NCBI GenBank assembly: GCA_947359465.1
Contig: OX375872.1
Coordinates: 142,618,171 to 142,682,170 of the forward strand
Length of the DNA stretch: 64,000 nt
Origin: Metellina segmentata
Taxonomy: Eukaryota; Arthropoda; Arachnida; Araneae; Tetragnathidae
Reading direction: 5' to 3'
How positions within the stretch are numbered: position 1 is the first letter of the stretch; each line of letters opens with the position of its first letter. Below the pieces are notes generated by a model, which had not been told where the DNA came from, ran no database searches, and worked only from the letters and a program-made list of their open reading frames with translations. Positions 1-11,094 of the stretch are shown piece after piece. The translations under genes were made by a program, and so were the position numbers.

Positions 1-780
1 TATACATCGATGTATTGAAAACATTGACGATGTCGCATCCCTAGTTATTAATCCGTTACTCCTAGCCGAGCTTCCACGGCCTTGGAGATTGGAAGAGTTG
101 AACGCGAAGTGATTAAAATTTATGTTTGAGGTAAATAAGCTTGTTAAAAATGCACCTATTGTAAATGATTCATACGATTACGAAACGCTTTACTTCATAA
201 AATATGACGTAAAACAATGAGTACTACACAGAAAGAACTGGAAGCCAGCTGAACAGAAATATTTTAGTCGTAACGCTACAAATGTTCGAACTCTTCTTGC
301 ACGACACGTCTAGGTAGTGAAGTTAGACTTGATGAAACATTTGTAGTGATCCTGTATGGTCACTTGTTTTAAGAGCTAGGAATCAAAATCTTCGATCAAT
401 AATCTCGTGTCGCAAAGGAATGACTGTTGGAAATAGTCTAATTTTATGTTTCTTTTATTCAAGTCTTGATTGTAGTGTTCTTTTTATTTGCGTTTCTGGT
501 AAATCGTTATTTTTTTTATTTCCAATACAAAAAAGACTCAAATTTCCTACTATTAGGAAAAAGAATATTCCGGGAATTGTTTTCCATAGTTAGTATTCGG
601 CTCTATTTGATTTTTTCGCGAATTGTTTTCAACAGTTTATTATTCTTTATTTAGAATGTTTCGTGAATTATATTCGATTGTTGGTATTCGGCTCTTTATC
701 ATACTTTAGTACTATAGCTTGTATTAAAGTTTGCTACAAAATTAAACGAAAGAGTCTAATCAACGAAATATCTCTAGAAA
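1..780. other. Unexplained AT-rich stretch
   Basis: No gene seen. A weak direct repeat (tagtattcggctctattt near 590 and ttggtattcggctcttt near 682) is the only structure noted. Confidence 0.4.
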
Positions 781-787
781 TTATTCG

Positions 788-852
788 GGCTTAAGCTGAG
801 TGGTTAGAGCTCTGGTAATAGGTTCAACAGTCTCTGGGGTTCGAATCCAGGT
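788..852 (+). repeat. tRNA-like SINE head (third type)
   Basis: Contains an A-box-like gctgagtggttagagc and an exact B-box GGTTCGAATCC at about 839. The arms do not close into an acceptor stem, so it is a SINE head rather than a functional tRNA gene. Minisatellite-like ctgaccagatc sequence follows. Confidence 0.5.
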
Positions 853-939
853 CTTTACATGACTCCGTTTGGTTCGGAATTCCCTTCTAGTCGCCTCGAC
901 GACGTATTTCTTTAACAAAATTGACCAGACCTTAAACGA

Positions 940-1060
940 TATACCTCATTAGAAGAAAACTGACCAGATCTTGATCTCGTCGTCATCCCAAAATAAGCAA
1001 TATCCAGGTGGCTAGATCACGTCACTAGAAAAAAATTGGTTGGATCCTGATGGACGAGAT
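940..1060 (+). repeat. Dispersed relatives of the palindromic minisatellite
   Basis: ctcattagaagaaaactgac and gatggacgagatg match the monomers at 60 kb. Only two or three degraded units are present. Confidence 0.6.
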
Positions 1061-2180
1061 GTGTTGTCGAAACCACTTGGACCAGGACACTAACGACTTA
1101 ACCTTCCAATTCGTCATACTGTCGCAAAAATAATCTTTGAGCGACAAAGGAACATAATTTAGAAAGTAGCATCAAGACGTGCATTTAAAACAATTTTCCC
1201 AAAATAAATGTTTGTCAATAGCCCCTAGTGTTGCTCCAGGGCGACGTTAATTTAAATGCATACCTTCCCAAAATAAGTGTATAAGATTCTAAGTGTTTGT
1301 TTCTCGTGTTAGAGTAGAAAAATATTGAAAATTGCTACATTTTGAAAGTTGACTCGCAAGTTGATAAGAACTATGGAATTATGTCCAATCAGCTGAAACG
1401 GCCCCGGGAGCAGAAAGTGCTTAAAACTGCGACGTACGTCTCGGAACAAAAAAAGTCTGCAGAACAATTTTTCCTTAATTTTATCAATTTTGGCGGATTT
1501 TTTTCAATTGTAAGTTACGATGTTCTGCAGAGCAAAGCGCGCTTCTTGCCACGCCTTTTTTGTTTAGCTCCGGAACAACCTCTATACACCGCCCCAAATT
1601 ACCACACTTTATAAATAACACATCTTCTATGGCAGTGACAAAATATTTAACTTCAAAAGTTAGCGACAGAATTGCAAATTATGAAAGTATGCCTTGGTTT
1701 TAAATAAAGTTAATTTTGATTTATTATAAGTATGTAATACCTATTTAGCCGATAATTGTGTTTTACGTCTGTTTTTGATTTTACAGTAGTTTTCAAAATT
1801 CGGACAAAATGCCAGCAGAACAATTGCAATTGCTTGGAGTTGTGTTGCAGAACACTGAATATAATTCTGCACCTGGGGAAACAGCTAGACGATAGTAATC
1901 GTAAATGAAATGGGAATGCAACTTTTATTGTAAAGTCAATCCAACATGACATAAAATGTCAATTCTGTTTCTATATCCCAGACGGATAAGGAAGATCAAA
2001 CACTACTAAAATGCTTTATGTTGAGAAACGGTCATCTGATGTCGGATTTTGAATTTACTTGACTAGATTAAACTGTAAGTGTCCAGTTCTGTATTCATAT
2101 AATTTTATTCAATCTGAAACGATTGTGGATTCGTCTGGCGTATTTAAAAATGTCTTTAAATCCTTTAGCTGATATGGGGC
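1060..2180. other. Unexplained stretch
   Basis: SINE-tail-like fragments are visible near 1215-1265. A block at 1835-1885 (ttgcagaacactgaatataa) recurs at 3020-3050. No coding sequence is supported. Confidence 0.4.
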
Positions 2181-2185
2181 TGATG

Positions 2186-2395
2186 CACATTAAATCTATC
2201 GTGGCCTCGAATGTCCTCATGTTGACGTGGAGTGAAAGTTTGGTGGGGAGGGGGTGCAAGCTCGGGTGTCAATGTCATCTGAACGAGGTTAAAAAATTAA
2301 GAGGTGTTGTCCTTGGGTCTTTCCCATTGGATTGATCCCGGATCGTCGCCAATAGCCCGTTGTGTTGATGCAGTGCGACGTTAATTAAAATTATT
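2186..2395 (+). mobile_element. 5'-truncated SINE (older subfamily)
   Basis: The body from the ttaaatctatcgtgg box to cgttaattaaaat is present; the tRNA-like head is lost. It has a gtcgccaatagcccgttg variant of the 3' box. Confidence 0.75.
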
Positions 2396-2603
2396 TATTT
2401 CCCCTTTTAGCTGAAATCACGGCTACGGATTACTATCGGGCAATATTTAAGAAAATTTTGAGCAAAATTGGAATTTTATCCAGGTTGTATTCTGTAATAA
2501 AATAATGACTGAGCTACTCATCTAAAGATATTGCAGGAATTCTGAATGTTTTACCGATTGAAGTATATAAATTTACTGTATCGGAGGGTAGTTAGTTGAA
2601 TTA

Positions 2604-2890
2604 AATTCACACTAGATCAACACAAAGGGCTAATGGTGAGTGTCTGGGATTAATACTGTAGGGAAAGATTCGAGGTCAATACCTCGTTCGGTCAGATCAC
2701 GATGTCAACACTTTATCTGGTGCCCAACTCTTAACTTCCACACCACTCAAATTGAGGATATTCGAGGCCACGACAGATTTAACGTGCACCAGCCTACAAA
2801 AGCACGACGACCTTTAGTTGGAAGGTTGCTAGTTCTAAATTTGATATTGCTAATCCATGACTCTTCCGACTGGGCTACCGCCACCCTTAG
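2604..2890 (-). mobile_element. Diverged SINE
   Basis: Antisense body boxes (aacacaaagggctaatgg, atttaacgtgcaccagcc) lead to a degraded tRNA-like head near 2830-2890. The subfamily is the older one. Confidence 0.7.
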
Positions 2891-2914
2891 TTCATTGAAT
2901 GATAAGGTGAACTT

Positions 2915-3240
2915 TTATTGGACTGAAGCAACAAAACGGACAGTTGGCGAGGGTCCGGAATCATTCCTGAAGGGAGAGATCTGAGGACAACTCCTCGTTA
3001 TTTTGAATAGTTGGAATTGTTTTGCAGAACACTGAATATAATTCTGCACCTCGAGCTGACGATGTCAACACCTTTTCTGGAACACTACTTTCTCTCTCCA
3101 AATGTCCACCCCCCATCCAAATTGAGGACATTTGTGACCACGACCGATTTAACATGCACCACCTCCCAAGAGCACGACGATCTTGGGCTCGATTTGGAAT
3201 TCGCATCCCCTCTAATTGCTAACGGATTTTTGCTTGAAGT
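2915..3240 (-). mobile_element. Diverged SINE with an internal foreign block
   Basis: Antisense SINE boxes are visible on both sides of 3013-3055. That block (ttgcagaacactgaatataa) replaces the usual accacggtcagat region. Confidence 0.65.
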
Positions 3241-3429
3241 TGACTGTCTTGGGATTATTGCAGCTTAGCAAAATACGGCTCCTGTGCCTTAAAATCCCAA
3301 AATAAACAACCAATCTGTTGTTAATCCTCTAATCTTCCAATCGAGCTATCCAGTTTCTCGTATGAGGGATTTTAGTGTAAAACTAATTCGATGTTCTGTG
3401 AAAATTTTACTTCTATCCAAATGCCTTTG

Positions 3430-3758
3430 TTGCCGACCAACCGGTATAGTGGTTAAGGTGTTAGCCTCTAGATCGGAAGGTTCCTGGTTCGAATCCGGGT
3501 CCGGGCATGGATGTTTGTAAACGTATGGTGTAGAGGCGGCTGGTGCACCTTAAATCTGTCATGGCCGAAAGTCCTCGCGTTGGGTTGGCGTGGAAGTTTG
3601 GAGAGTGGGGTGCCAGCTCAGGTGTTACTTCGTCATCTGACCGTGGTTCAAAATTACGAGGTGTTGTCCTCGAATCTTTCCCTTAAAGGACTGATTCCGG
3701 ACCGTCGTCAATAGCCCGTTGTGTTGCTCTAGTACGAAGTTTACTAAAATTACCATTA
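3430..3758 (+). mobile_element. tRNA-derived SINE (family A), full length with target duplication
   Basis: A reference copy for this window's dominant repeat. The head resembles a tRNA with an A-box (tagtggttaagg) and an exact B-box GGTTCGAATCC at about 3487. A roughly 250-bp body contains ggtgcaccttaaatctgtc, gtcatctgaccgtggttcaa and ccgtcgtcaatagcccgttg. The end is attaccattacc. The 13-nt duplication ccaaatgcctttg lies at 3417-3429 and 3759-3771, showing insertion by target-primed reverse transcription. It codes for no protein. Confidence 0.93.
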
Positions 3759-3925
3759 CCAAATGCCTTTGCATGATACATCGTGGTTACACCCTGAAAT
3801 GCAGTTTATCACCGTTTTGGGAACGTTTAGCATCGAATTGTTTTCGACGAATCACCGTACATCAATTCGTCAGTAAAAATTTCCGATATACTCCGAAGTG
3901 CTGAAATACTTTTTGAAAATAATCT

Positions 3926-4135
3926 CACCATGGGTCAAAATTATTTGGTGTTGTCCTCTAATTTTCTATTTGGGGATTGATCCCGGACCGTCGTCACTAG
4001 CCCGTTGTGGTACTCCAGTACGATGTTAGTTAAAAATACCTGACCGTGTTTAAAAATTACCAGGTGTTGTCTTTGGATCTTTCGATTCGGGATTGATCAC
4101 GCATCGTCGCCAATGTTCCAGTGCGTTAATTAACT
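3926..4135 (+). mobile_element. Two tandem 3'-end SINE fragments
   Basis: 3926-4036 and 4038-4135 each repeat the segment from the tcaaaatta box to the taattaa tail. They are independent truncated copies or a local duplication. Confidence 0.7.
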
Positions 4136-4160
4136 AACTAAACCCCTCGTATTTTAATTT

Positions 4161-4475
4161 GGTAATTTTTTAGTAAACGTCGTACTAGAGCAACACAGCG
4201 AGCTATTGACGACGGTCCGGTAACAATCGCCTTTATGGGAAAGAATCGAGGGCACCAGGTAATTTTGAACAATGGTCAGATGACGATGTAACACCTGAGC
4301 TGGCACCCAACTTTCCAAACTTCCACACCAACCCAACGTGAAGACTTTCGGCCACGACAGATTTAAGGTGCACCAGCCGCCTCTACACCATATGCTTACA
4401 AACATCCATGCCCGGACCTGGATTCGAACCAGGAACCTTCCGATCTAGAGGCTAACACCTTAACCACCCTATACC
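4161..4475 (-). mobile_element. Family A SINE, nearly complete
   Basis: It runs from the tail complement ggtaattttttagtaaacgt to the head complement ccaccctatacc, lacking about ten head bases. A short tcgtat match at both flanks may be a remnant duplication. Confidence 0.88.
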
Positions 4476-4565
4476 TATCGTATGTACTTGGAATTCTTAC
4501 ACAGCGGCGTTTTGCGTAGATTCGCCAAATATAGCCCTTGTTTCACATAAAACCCAAAAGCGAAC

Positions 4566-5190
4566 CTAGCTTGGAAGGTTCCTGGTTCGAATACGGGTTA
4601 GCCGACCAACCGGTATAGTGGTTAAGGTGTTAGCCTCTAGATCGGAAGGTCCCTGGTTCGAATCCGGGTCCGGGCATGGATGTTTGTAAACGTATGGTGT
4701 AGAGGCGGCTGGTGCACCTTAAATCTGTCGTGGCCGAAAGTCCTCACGTTGGGTTGGCGTGGAAGTTTGGAGAGTGGGGTGCCAGCTCAGGTGTTGCTTC
4801 GTCATCTGACCGTGGTTCAAAATTACGAGGTGTTGTCCTCGAATCTTTCCCTTAAGGGACTGATTCCGGACCGTCGTCAATAGCCCGTTGTGTTGCTCTA
4901 GTACGACGTTAACTAAAATTACCAAAATTACTATCGAATACGGGTTAGTGCATGGATGTTTGTAAGCGTATGGTGTAAAATCGGCTGGTGCACCTTAAAT
5001 CTGTCGAGACCTGGGGTTGGTGTGGAAGTTTGGATAGTGGGGTGCCAGATCAGGCATTGCTTCGTCATCTGACCGTTGTTCAAAATTACGAGGTGTTGTC
5101 CTCGGATCTTTCCCTTAAGGTATTGATTCCGGACAGTCTTCTGTAGCCTGTTGCATTGCTCTAGTATGACGTTAATTTAAAAATTACCGA
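4566..5190 (+). mobile_element. Older family A SINE interrupted by the nested copy
   Basis: The head, 4566-4601 (ttggaaggttcctggttcga), continues at 4949 with tgcatggatgtttgtaagcg and runs to the tail near 5190. Its body is more diverged (catctgaccgttgttcaa, gtagcctgttgcattgc). Confidence 0.85.
4602..4933 (+). mobile_element. Full-length family A SINE nested in an older copy
   Basis: A 15-nt duplication tcgaatacgggttag lies at 4587-4601 and 4934-4948. The flanks join into one older SINE broken just after its B-box. Near identity to the copy at 3430 indicates recent activity. Confidence 0.93.
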
Positions 5191-5318
5191 AAATCGACTA
5201 CCAGAATACTTGAATACAGACGGTAAACTACTAGTATCGTCGCAATACTACCGCGACATATTTACCTTGATGGGAAAATGCTTCTCGTAGGTTTGAATGC
5301 ATTTGGTACTCCTATATA

Positions 5319-6226
5319 CAGGGTGATTCATAAGTAGTATACAATTTCAACGCACTATATAACAGTGACAATACAAGTTATTTTATGTGACCTGTAACTG
5401 AAGTGTAGGTGAATGTTTCAAGTTTTTTTTAGACAGTCACAGGTGTTCTATGTGTGCACCCTCAGTCACACTGCACACATCGAACCGGTAACCCATTTCT
5501 GCCCAGACGCGTGTTAGGGTATCTGAAGCAAGTGTAGTGATCGTTGCGACAAGCTGTTTCAACTTCGCTAGATCAACAGGAAAAGGAGGGTTAAATCTGT
5601 CATCCATTAGGTATAGCCCCGAAGAAAAAGTCTCGTAGTGTTAAATCGGGTCATATTGGGGGGGGGGGGTGACCATTGGGTTAGTGGTATGCTGGCTAGT
5701 CGGCGCTTCGTGTCCAATCCATCGGTGAAGATGTTAATAGAAGTAATTTCGCATGTCACCTGATCAGTGTGGTGGTGTACTATCCAATTGAAGAATAAAG
5801 CGTTTCGACTTTATTCATCCAATTGGATAATAAAGTTTTTGACGACATATGCCGATACACACTTGGTCGTTCTGGCTTTGGAACTCTGCACAAACAGCCC
5901 GTAGTTTCAAATATTTTTAAATCAAGCGTAAATGAATTTTCTGGTTGGAGGTTCTTTCCAAATTGTGATCGAAAATGCCATAACACAACGGTGACAGATT
6001 CCGTTTTGCTCAATTCAAGAACACAAAACGCCTTTTCCACTGCAGATGCAGCCATTTCCACAGACTAGTCGGGTGACGCGCTCACTATCGCCTACATCAC
6101 TTCGCTCGAGAGGGACACACAAACTTTGATTATACCTAGCTAACGGTTCGCATTTGGGGACCGTGTCTTAAACTGTTCCTGTTTTACAGCATCAGAAAAC
6201 TGTATACGTACTTGTGAATCACCCTG
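5319..6226 (-). mobile_element. Mariner/Tc1-type DNA transposon, internally deleted, TA target duplication
   Basis: Inverted ends cagggtgattcataagta (left) and the complement of tacttgtgaatcaccctg (right) are flanked by TA on both sides, giving a 908-bp element. On the minus strand about 5990-6061 encodes the start of a mariner-type transposase (ASAVEKAFCVLELSKTESVTVV, then GCLCRVPKPERPSVY). About 5440-5610 encodes the C-terminus, including TLTRVWAEMGYRFDV and GAHIEHL. A DFFFG remnant near 5625-5640 marks the end of the catalytic core. The middle is missing and several stops are present, so this is a dead deletion derivative. A run of G at 5649-5658 lies inside. Confidence 0.88.
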
Positions 6227-6435
6227 TATATATTTGGCTACTAAAGCTCATTAGTTGCAAAAATTGAAGTCTAACCATACATCCATCCATGTTTGTTTAT
6301 GGAAAGTGCTTGCGTGCAGGAACGAGTATCTCAAATTAATGGGATTGCTTTTAAATATGCAGAGGTAATCAATACACCTTAAATTCAACGAATCATGATA
6401 ACTTGGGGCCGCGCAAAACCAATTGGTAGAGAGGA

Positions 6436-6690
6436 ACCCGAAGGCTTAGAGATCTAAACTTGATGCAACCAAAGACCGTCGTGTTCGTGGGGGTTGGTGC
6501 TTATAAATCTGGAGACCTTGAATGTCCTCGTGTAGGCATGGTGTGAATGTTTCTAGTGTGGAGTGCAAGCTGAGGTGTTGACCTCGTCAACTGGCCGTGG
6601 TTCAAATTTTTTTCTTCAAAATTGATCCCGGACAGTCCCCAATGCCCGTTCCAGTAGGACGTTAATTCAGTTACCTACGTTAATTCAGTT
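6436..6690 (+). mobile_element. Diverged SINE, older subfamily
   Basis: Boxes ggttggtgcttataaatctg, cgtcaactggccgtggttca and gatcccggacagtcc appear in order, followed by a doubled ttaattcagttacc tail. Confidence 0.68.
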
Positions 6691-8100
6691 ACCTTATACG
6701 TCGCACGTAAAACTTGAATTTCGTGCGAATGTGCGTTTTTTTCGCTCTAAGATGAAGCCAACAAATTTAGATAGTGGCGAAAATTACTGTTCAATTGACG
6801 AATGCCAGGTCACGAAATGCCAAGAATTTCTTTGATTATCGGTGTTAAAATAATATTTTTTGGTCTTTGTGGTAATTTTCTTTTAATAAATAATTTGAAC
6901 TGATAAGATTTAAAAAATAGCGTTTACTGTTCATTTATCTGTACTGGATTAAATGTGCATTAAAACTAAGTTTTGGTATGGTCTTTAATGACATATAATT
7001 ACGTGGTTCTCATGTGTGCCAGCACTAATATGGAGATTTTGCGGTTTTTGAAAACTTTTACATTTTTAAAACTTTTTCACTTGGTTTGTCCTTGCTTGGC
7101 AATCCTCCGCACTTTTCCTTTTCTTCGATAGTTTGGATTTTTTAAATGTATTTGAAAATGACAATTATAAGCAAGTTAAATTACTTTCCAAGGATGGGAT
7201 AAATTCTCATTTATCGAACACCATTAAAACATTTTTCATTTGCATAGAAAGGCTTAAATTCTATTTCAATTTTTCATCAGTCGTATTTTTAACTGCTTAA
7301 GTTCTCGTGTGTATTTTAAGTATTTTAACTATCGCCTATTTGTGTAGAACACATTTCGTTCCTATATTTACTTTTTCAGTTTTAAATGTTTTTAACTTAA
7401 TCTTTCTTATAGCTCTTGTATGCATAATTTTAGACTAGTTTTATTACTTTGGCTGTATTTTTTAAAACCGTTTTATTGGGTGCATTTAATCTTGCGCATG
7501 GCGCAGTTTGTCCGCTTACTGACTTCGTGCCATAAAACCCAAACCAACCATTTTTGCTTTAGACGCGATTTTATTGTCATTAATAAATAATCGAGCCTCA
7601 CGGGAAAAAAGTGCACCTCCTCGCCACTACTGACAGTAAATGAAAGATCATTCAAAATGATGCATATGTCGTTGGGTAGAAGGAACGGCGCATTAAACAA
7701 GATATTGCGACTTTTGACGGTTGAGGCCTAGAAGAGCTCCGACGTCGCATGCATGTCCTATTTGTCACGTTATTGTGTTGACGCGCATCTAGACGTCTTC
7801 ACGTTTGAACCACAAGTCAAAGCGTTGACGTCTTCACCTCAGTTTGTAGCTAGAGCAGTGGGCGACGGGACAATTTAATTTTAGATCGGGGAAATTTGAA
7901 ATTAGTTTCGGGCAAATCAGACTTGAAAATTTCAGATACGCTACACAAAGTACTATTAGGGACAACGAGCTGTAGTTGGGAGCATGCAGAAGCCTGGGAT
8001 TTAAGACTCCAGACAAAATTCCATGGGAGCGAAAGCGTGAGCAGCGTGCCGAGGAGAGAATTCGGCTATGAAATCTGTAAAATATATTGAACTAGACCGG
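6690..8100. other. Unexplained AT-rich stretch
   Basis: Apart from the tail repeat at 7490 nothing was recognised. The short open frames here have no family signature. Confidence 0.4.
7490..7548 (+). repeat. Conserved 3' tail repeat (gccataaaaccc type)
   Basis: gtgccataaaacccaaacca ends a short unit that recurs at 10020-10070, 12955-13005 and 46562-46636. Related gccaaat variants lie at 4505-4562, 8890-8945, 10345-10415 and 59950-60015. It appears to be the 3' end of another SINE or LINE family. Confidence 0.55.
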
Positions 8101-8490
8101 CTTCGTAACCGCGCCTATCGATTTCGCGTGGACCCGATATTCCGTTCAGCGTGAGCCCATGGACGTGGATGCAGTGTCTGATATCTGGACAGAAGGGGTT
8201 GGAGCAGCAAGACTCGAAGACCGAGTATATCGGGTACCAGTCTTACGACAAACTGCGCAGTAGACACATTTTGCTCGACACTCCTGATCCAATCGCCGAG
8301 GGGAAGATGCGACATGAGACTACTATTGAAAAAATAATCTGACGAATCAACAATCTCGTTGATGTCGACACCATGGTGATGCAGCTGCTTATCTAGCTGG
8401 AAGAAAATTACACCTTCAGCAAAGGCATGAAAACGCACTTGGTACTTCTCGTATCGTCGTCCTTTGCAAGACGTGTACGATTCCATTCAA
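8100..8490. other. GC-richer block, unidentified
   Basis: The block has a clearly higher GC content than its flanks and a 123-codon minus-strand open frame (8115-8486) with no motif I recognise. The plus strand offers an alternative frame with one stop. It may be a retroelement remnant. I would not call it a gene. Confidence 0.3.
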
Positions 8491-10190
8491 TAAATGACTA
8501 TTTCATCCACAACCTCGTTCCATATCTTGCCATGTAATTCTATGTTACGAGTAGCAAATAGTAAATATGATAAAAGCTTTGTACCTGCGTTTTTACTACT
8601 CGAATTAAAACCATGTCTTTGGTATCCTAATACAATACGAACTAAAGTCTAAGAATTTTTATTCGTGAGCAAGCTGAGGCTAACGCGATTCAGTGGGTTT
8701 GCTCACTGCGCTGGGAACCTGCGAGTTATGAATAGACAGTTGTGGTGTTCCAATGCGACATTAATTCGCCTACCAGTTACGTGGAGCAGGTTCAATTCTA
8801 GTCACTTAGCCTGGGTGTATTTACTTCTGTGTAAGTAAAAGTTTTCCTAGTGCGTGTGTATGTCTATAACTTATTGTATGTTTTGTGTATTGACACAGTT
8901 TGGCCAAATGTGATCCATGAGCTATAAAACCGAAGTCAACCAAAAAGCTTATACTTGTTTAGTGAAGGGCCCGAAATTTGGACCAGTTTCAGATTTAGAT
9001 AATAAATCTTAAGTGAATTTTGGGTGCTTTCTCATTTTGTTAATGTATATTGGATTACAATGGCTTTCAACAGAATAGCGATTTTCAACCCATATGGCTC
9101 TGCACGTTGCCAAGATAAACTGCATTTGTGTGCATTACAGATGATGAAATAAATCTTACACTTCAAACAGTTCCATCTCGGTGGTTTATTTTTCAACTTT
9201 TGACAAGCGAGTTCACACACAAATATTTTAAAGTAATATCCCCATAAATAATGCTAATTATTGCTAAAAAGTATCATTGGTTCAAAGGATTATTCAAGCA
9301 AGCCACTAACAAGAGTATTTATTGTAAACTAATTAAAATTGGATAGTTTGACAGATTGACAAAATATAATTAATTTTGGTGTGACGCAGAATTTAAATAA
9401 TTGAAGCTTTTGACTTTGAAAAGGAGGTTAGCGCCAAAAACTAAATTTACAGGACAAGCAAGTTGAAGGTTTCACTTACCTCCTTAGAGCCAAGTTTTCG
9501 TTAGTGTCATATTGTGGGTTTTTTCGGAACTGGAGTTATAAACTTGCATCGTTACTTTTCAGTGTTATTGGTATTACAACAAAAAACCATTAAAATTTTT
9601 TCAAAATTTGGCGCTTACTTCCTTTTAAATGTCAACGCCTCAATTAGTTTGCATACCACGATACGGAAAAAGGTTAAAAATCGCTGGTTTAGAAGATCAA
9701 AACTGGTTAGTCTGAAAGGAAGATTATTTGTTGCAGAACGGAGAAAATGCGTTAAAACGCAAGGTTAAAGGCTGGAAAGGCAAGTTTCTAGTTTTCGGCG
9801 AGTCGCCGAAAAATCTTTTGAAACAATTTATGATTCCAACTTTGAGGATTTTAAGAATTTAATTAAAAAGTATCTTATCAGCAATGGAAACATTACCATT
9901 TGGATTTGTCTTATCGATAAAGTACAATCGTGCCAAGATCACACCGTTAACTAGGTTTTTTTTTTACTAATCCAATGGCGGCAAATCTTAAAATCATGGC
10001 AGCACCACACCATTTACTCTCTTCGGGAGCAAACGGTCCTTGTGCCATAAAACCCTAACCACTCTCCTTGGGGTCACATCTTTAAGTGTGTATAAGCTTT
10101 GCGAATCTAAGGTACCCTTGCGATCTTTATTTCCTCATGGGGTTTACTATCCCAGGATGCTCAAAGGATTTCTTTCCTCTTTTTATTTCG
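8490..10190. other. Unexplained stretch
   Basis: Contains a SINE-tail-like remnant near 8738-8775 and conserved tail repeats at 8890 and 10020. No gene supported. Confidence 0.4.
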
Positions 10191-10196
10191 ACATCC

Positions 10197-10315
10197 TACC
10201 GTGATTCAAAAAATACGTTTTGTCCTCGGATCTTTATTTTCATGTTTGATCCTGGGCCGTCGCCAATAGCCCGTTGTGTTTCCCCAGTGAGACGTTTATT
10301 AAAGTGCCTATCTAT
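10197..10315 (+). mobile_element. SINE 3' fragment
   Basis: The gattcaaaaaatacg box, gtcgccaatagcccgttgtg and a gacgtttattaaagtgcct tail are visible. Confidence 0.65.
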
Positions 10316-10344
10316 CGTCTTTTATTTTCGCAATTACTTGACAT

Positions 10345-10415
10345 TGTCTGTCTTGTATTTGGAGCAGCTTGGCCAAATATGACTTGCGCCAATAATATCC
10401 AAAATAAACCAAATC
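10345..10415 (+). repeat. Conserved 3' tail repeat, diverged copy
   Basis: gcagcttggccaaatatgac and caataatatccaaaataaac parallel the units at 8890 and 59950. Confidence 0.45.
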
Positions 10416-10611
10416 CTTTCATTAGGATCTATACTATAAGATAATATCCGACAAGGCTGTCCGACTCATCGTGTGGATAGAATGGCAGACCAACTGAAGC
10501 AATGAAAGTCTTGACAATTTACAGCATCCGGACAATCATTTCATTTTGACCTACCTTGCCTGTACGACACTCCGATGTTTTATTAATTTGTCTTTGAATG
10601 GGACACTGATA

Positions 10612-10700
10612 TTTCCCGTTGGGATTGATTCCGGACCGTAGTACATAGCCTGTAGTGTTGCTCCAGTACGATGTTAATTAAAATGCCTACCTCGAAAAAT
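10612..10700 (+). mobile_element. SINE 3' fragment
   Basis: tcccgttgggattgattccg leads to acgatgttaattaaaatgcc and a tacc tail. Confidence 0.65.
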
Positions 10701-10743
10701 TTTTACGAAGCATGAAATTTTTTTAATTGCATCTAATGTTTAT

Positions 10744-10764
10744 AATATATATATATATATATCT
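10744..10764. repeat. (AT)n microsatellite
   Basis: About ten AT dinucleotides upstream of the acidic exon. Confidence 0.9.
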
Positions 10765-11094
10765 TAAAAACAATTAATAAAATTATGACAACGATAGTCT
10801 CGTATTTCACCATTTAATCGTGGCGTTTGAAGTATATTGAATTTAAAAATAAATATTCAAATGGTTGCATTTTTAAATCTATTTTTTATTGGTTGGACAA
10901 ATGAACTTAAAATTTCTAATCTCTTAATGAATACGTCGTGTCATGTGTTTGGAGCAGCTTGTTCGCTTTTGAACGTTGGTTTATTTGGGTTTAATAGCGC
11001 AAACATCGCTATGATCTTGCCAATCTTTAAAATTCAGATGTACAATGAAGATGTATTGACGTCTAAGTAATCTGATGTTTCTCTTTGTTTTCAG

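Noticed and set aside
3485..3500. Functional tRNA genes at the B-box sites
   Set aside because: The heads lack closing acceptor stems and continue into a shared SINE body; many identical copies carry target duplications.
3511..3714. Recurrent 67-codon frame beginning MFVNVWCRGGWCTLNLS, seen at six or more places
   Set aside because: It lies wholly within the SINE body and repeats with it; SINEs are non-coding.
8115..8486. A 123-codon minus-strand gene
   Set aside because: No homologous motif, splice context or codon signature could be recognised; retained only as an unidentified block.
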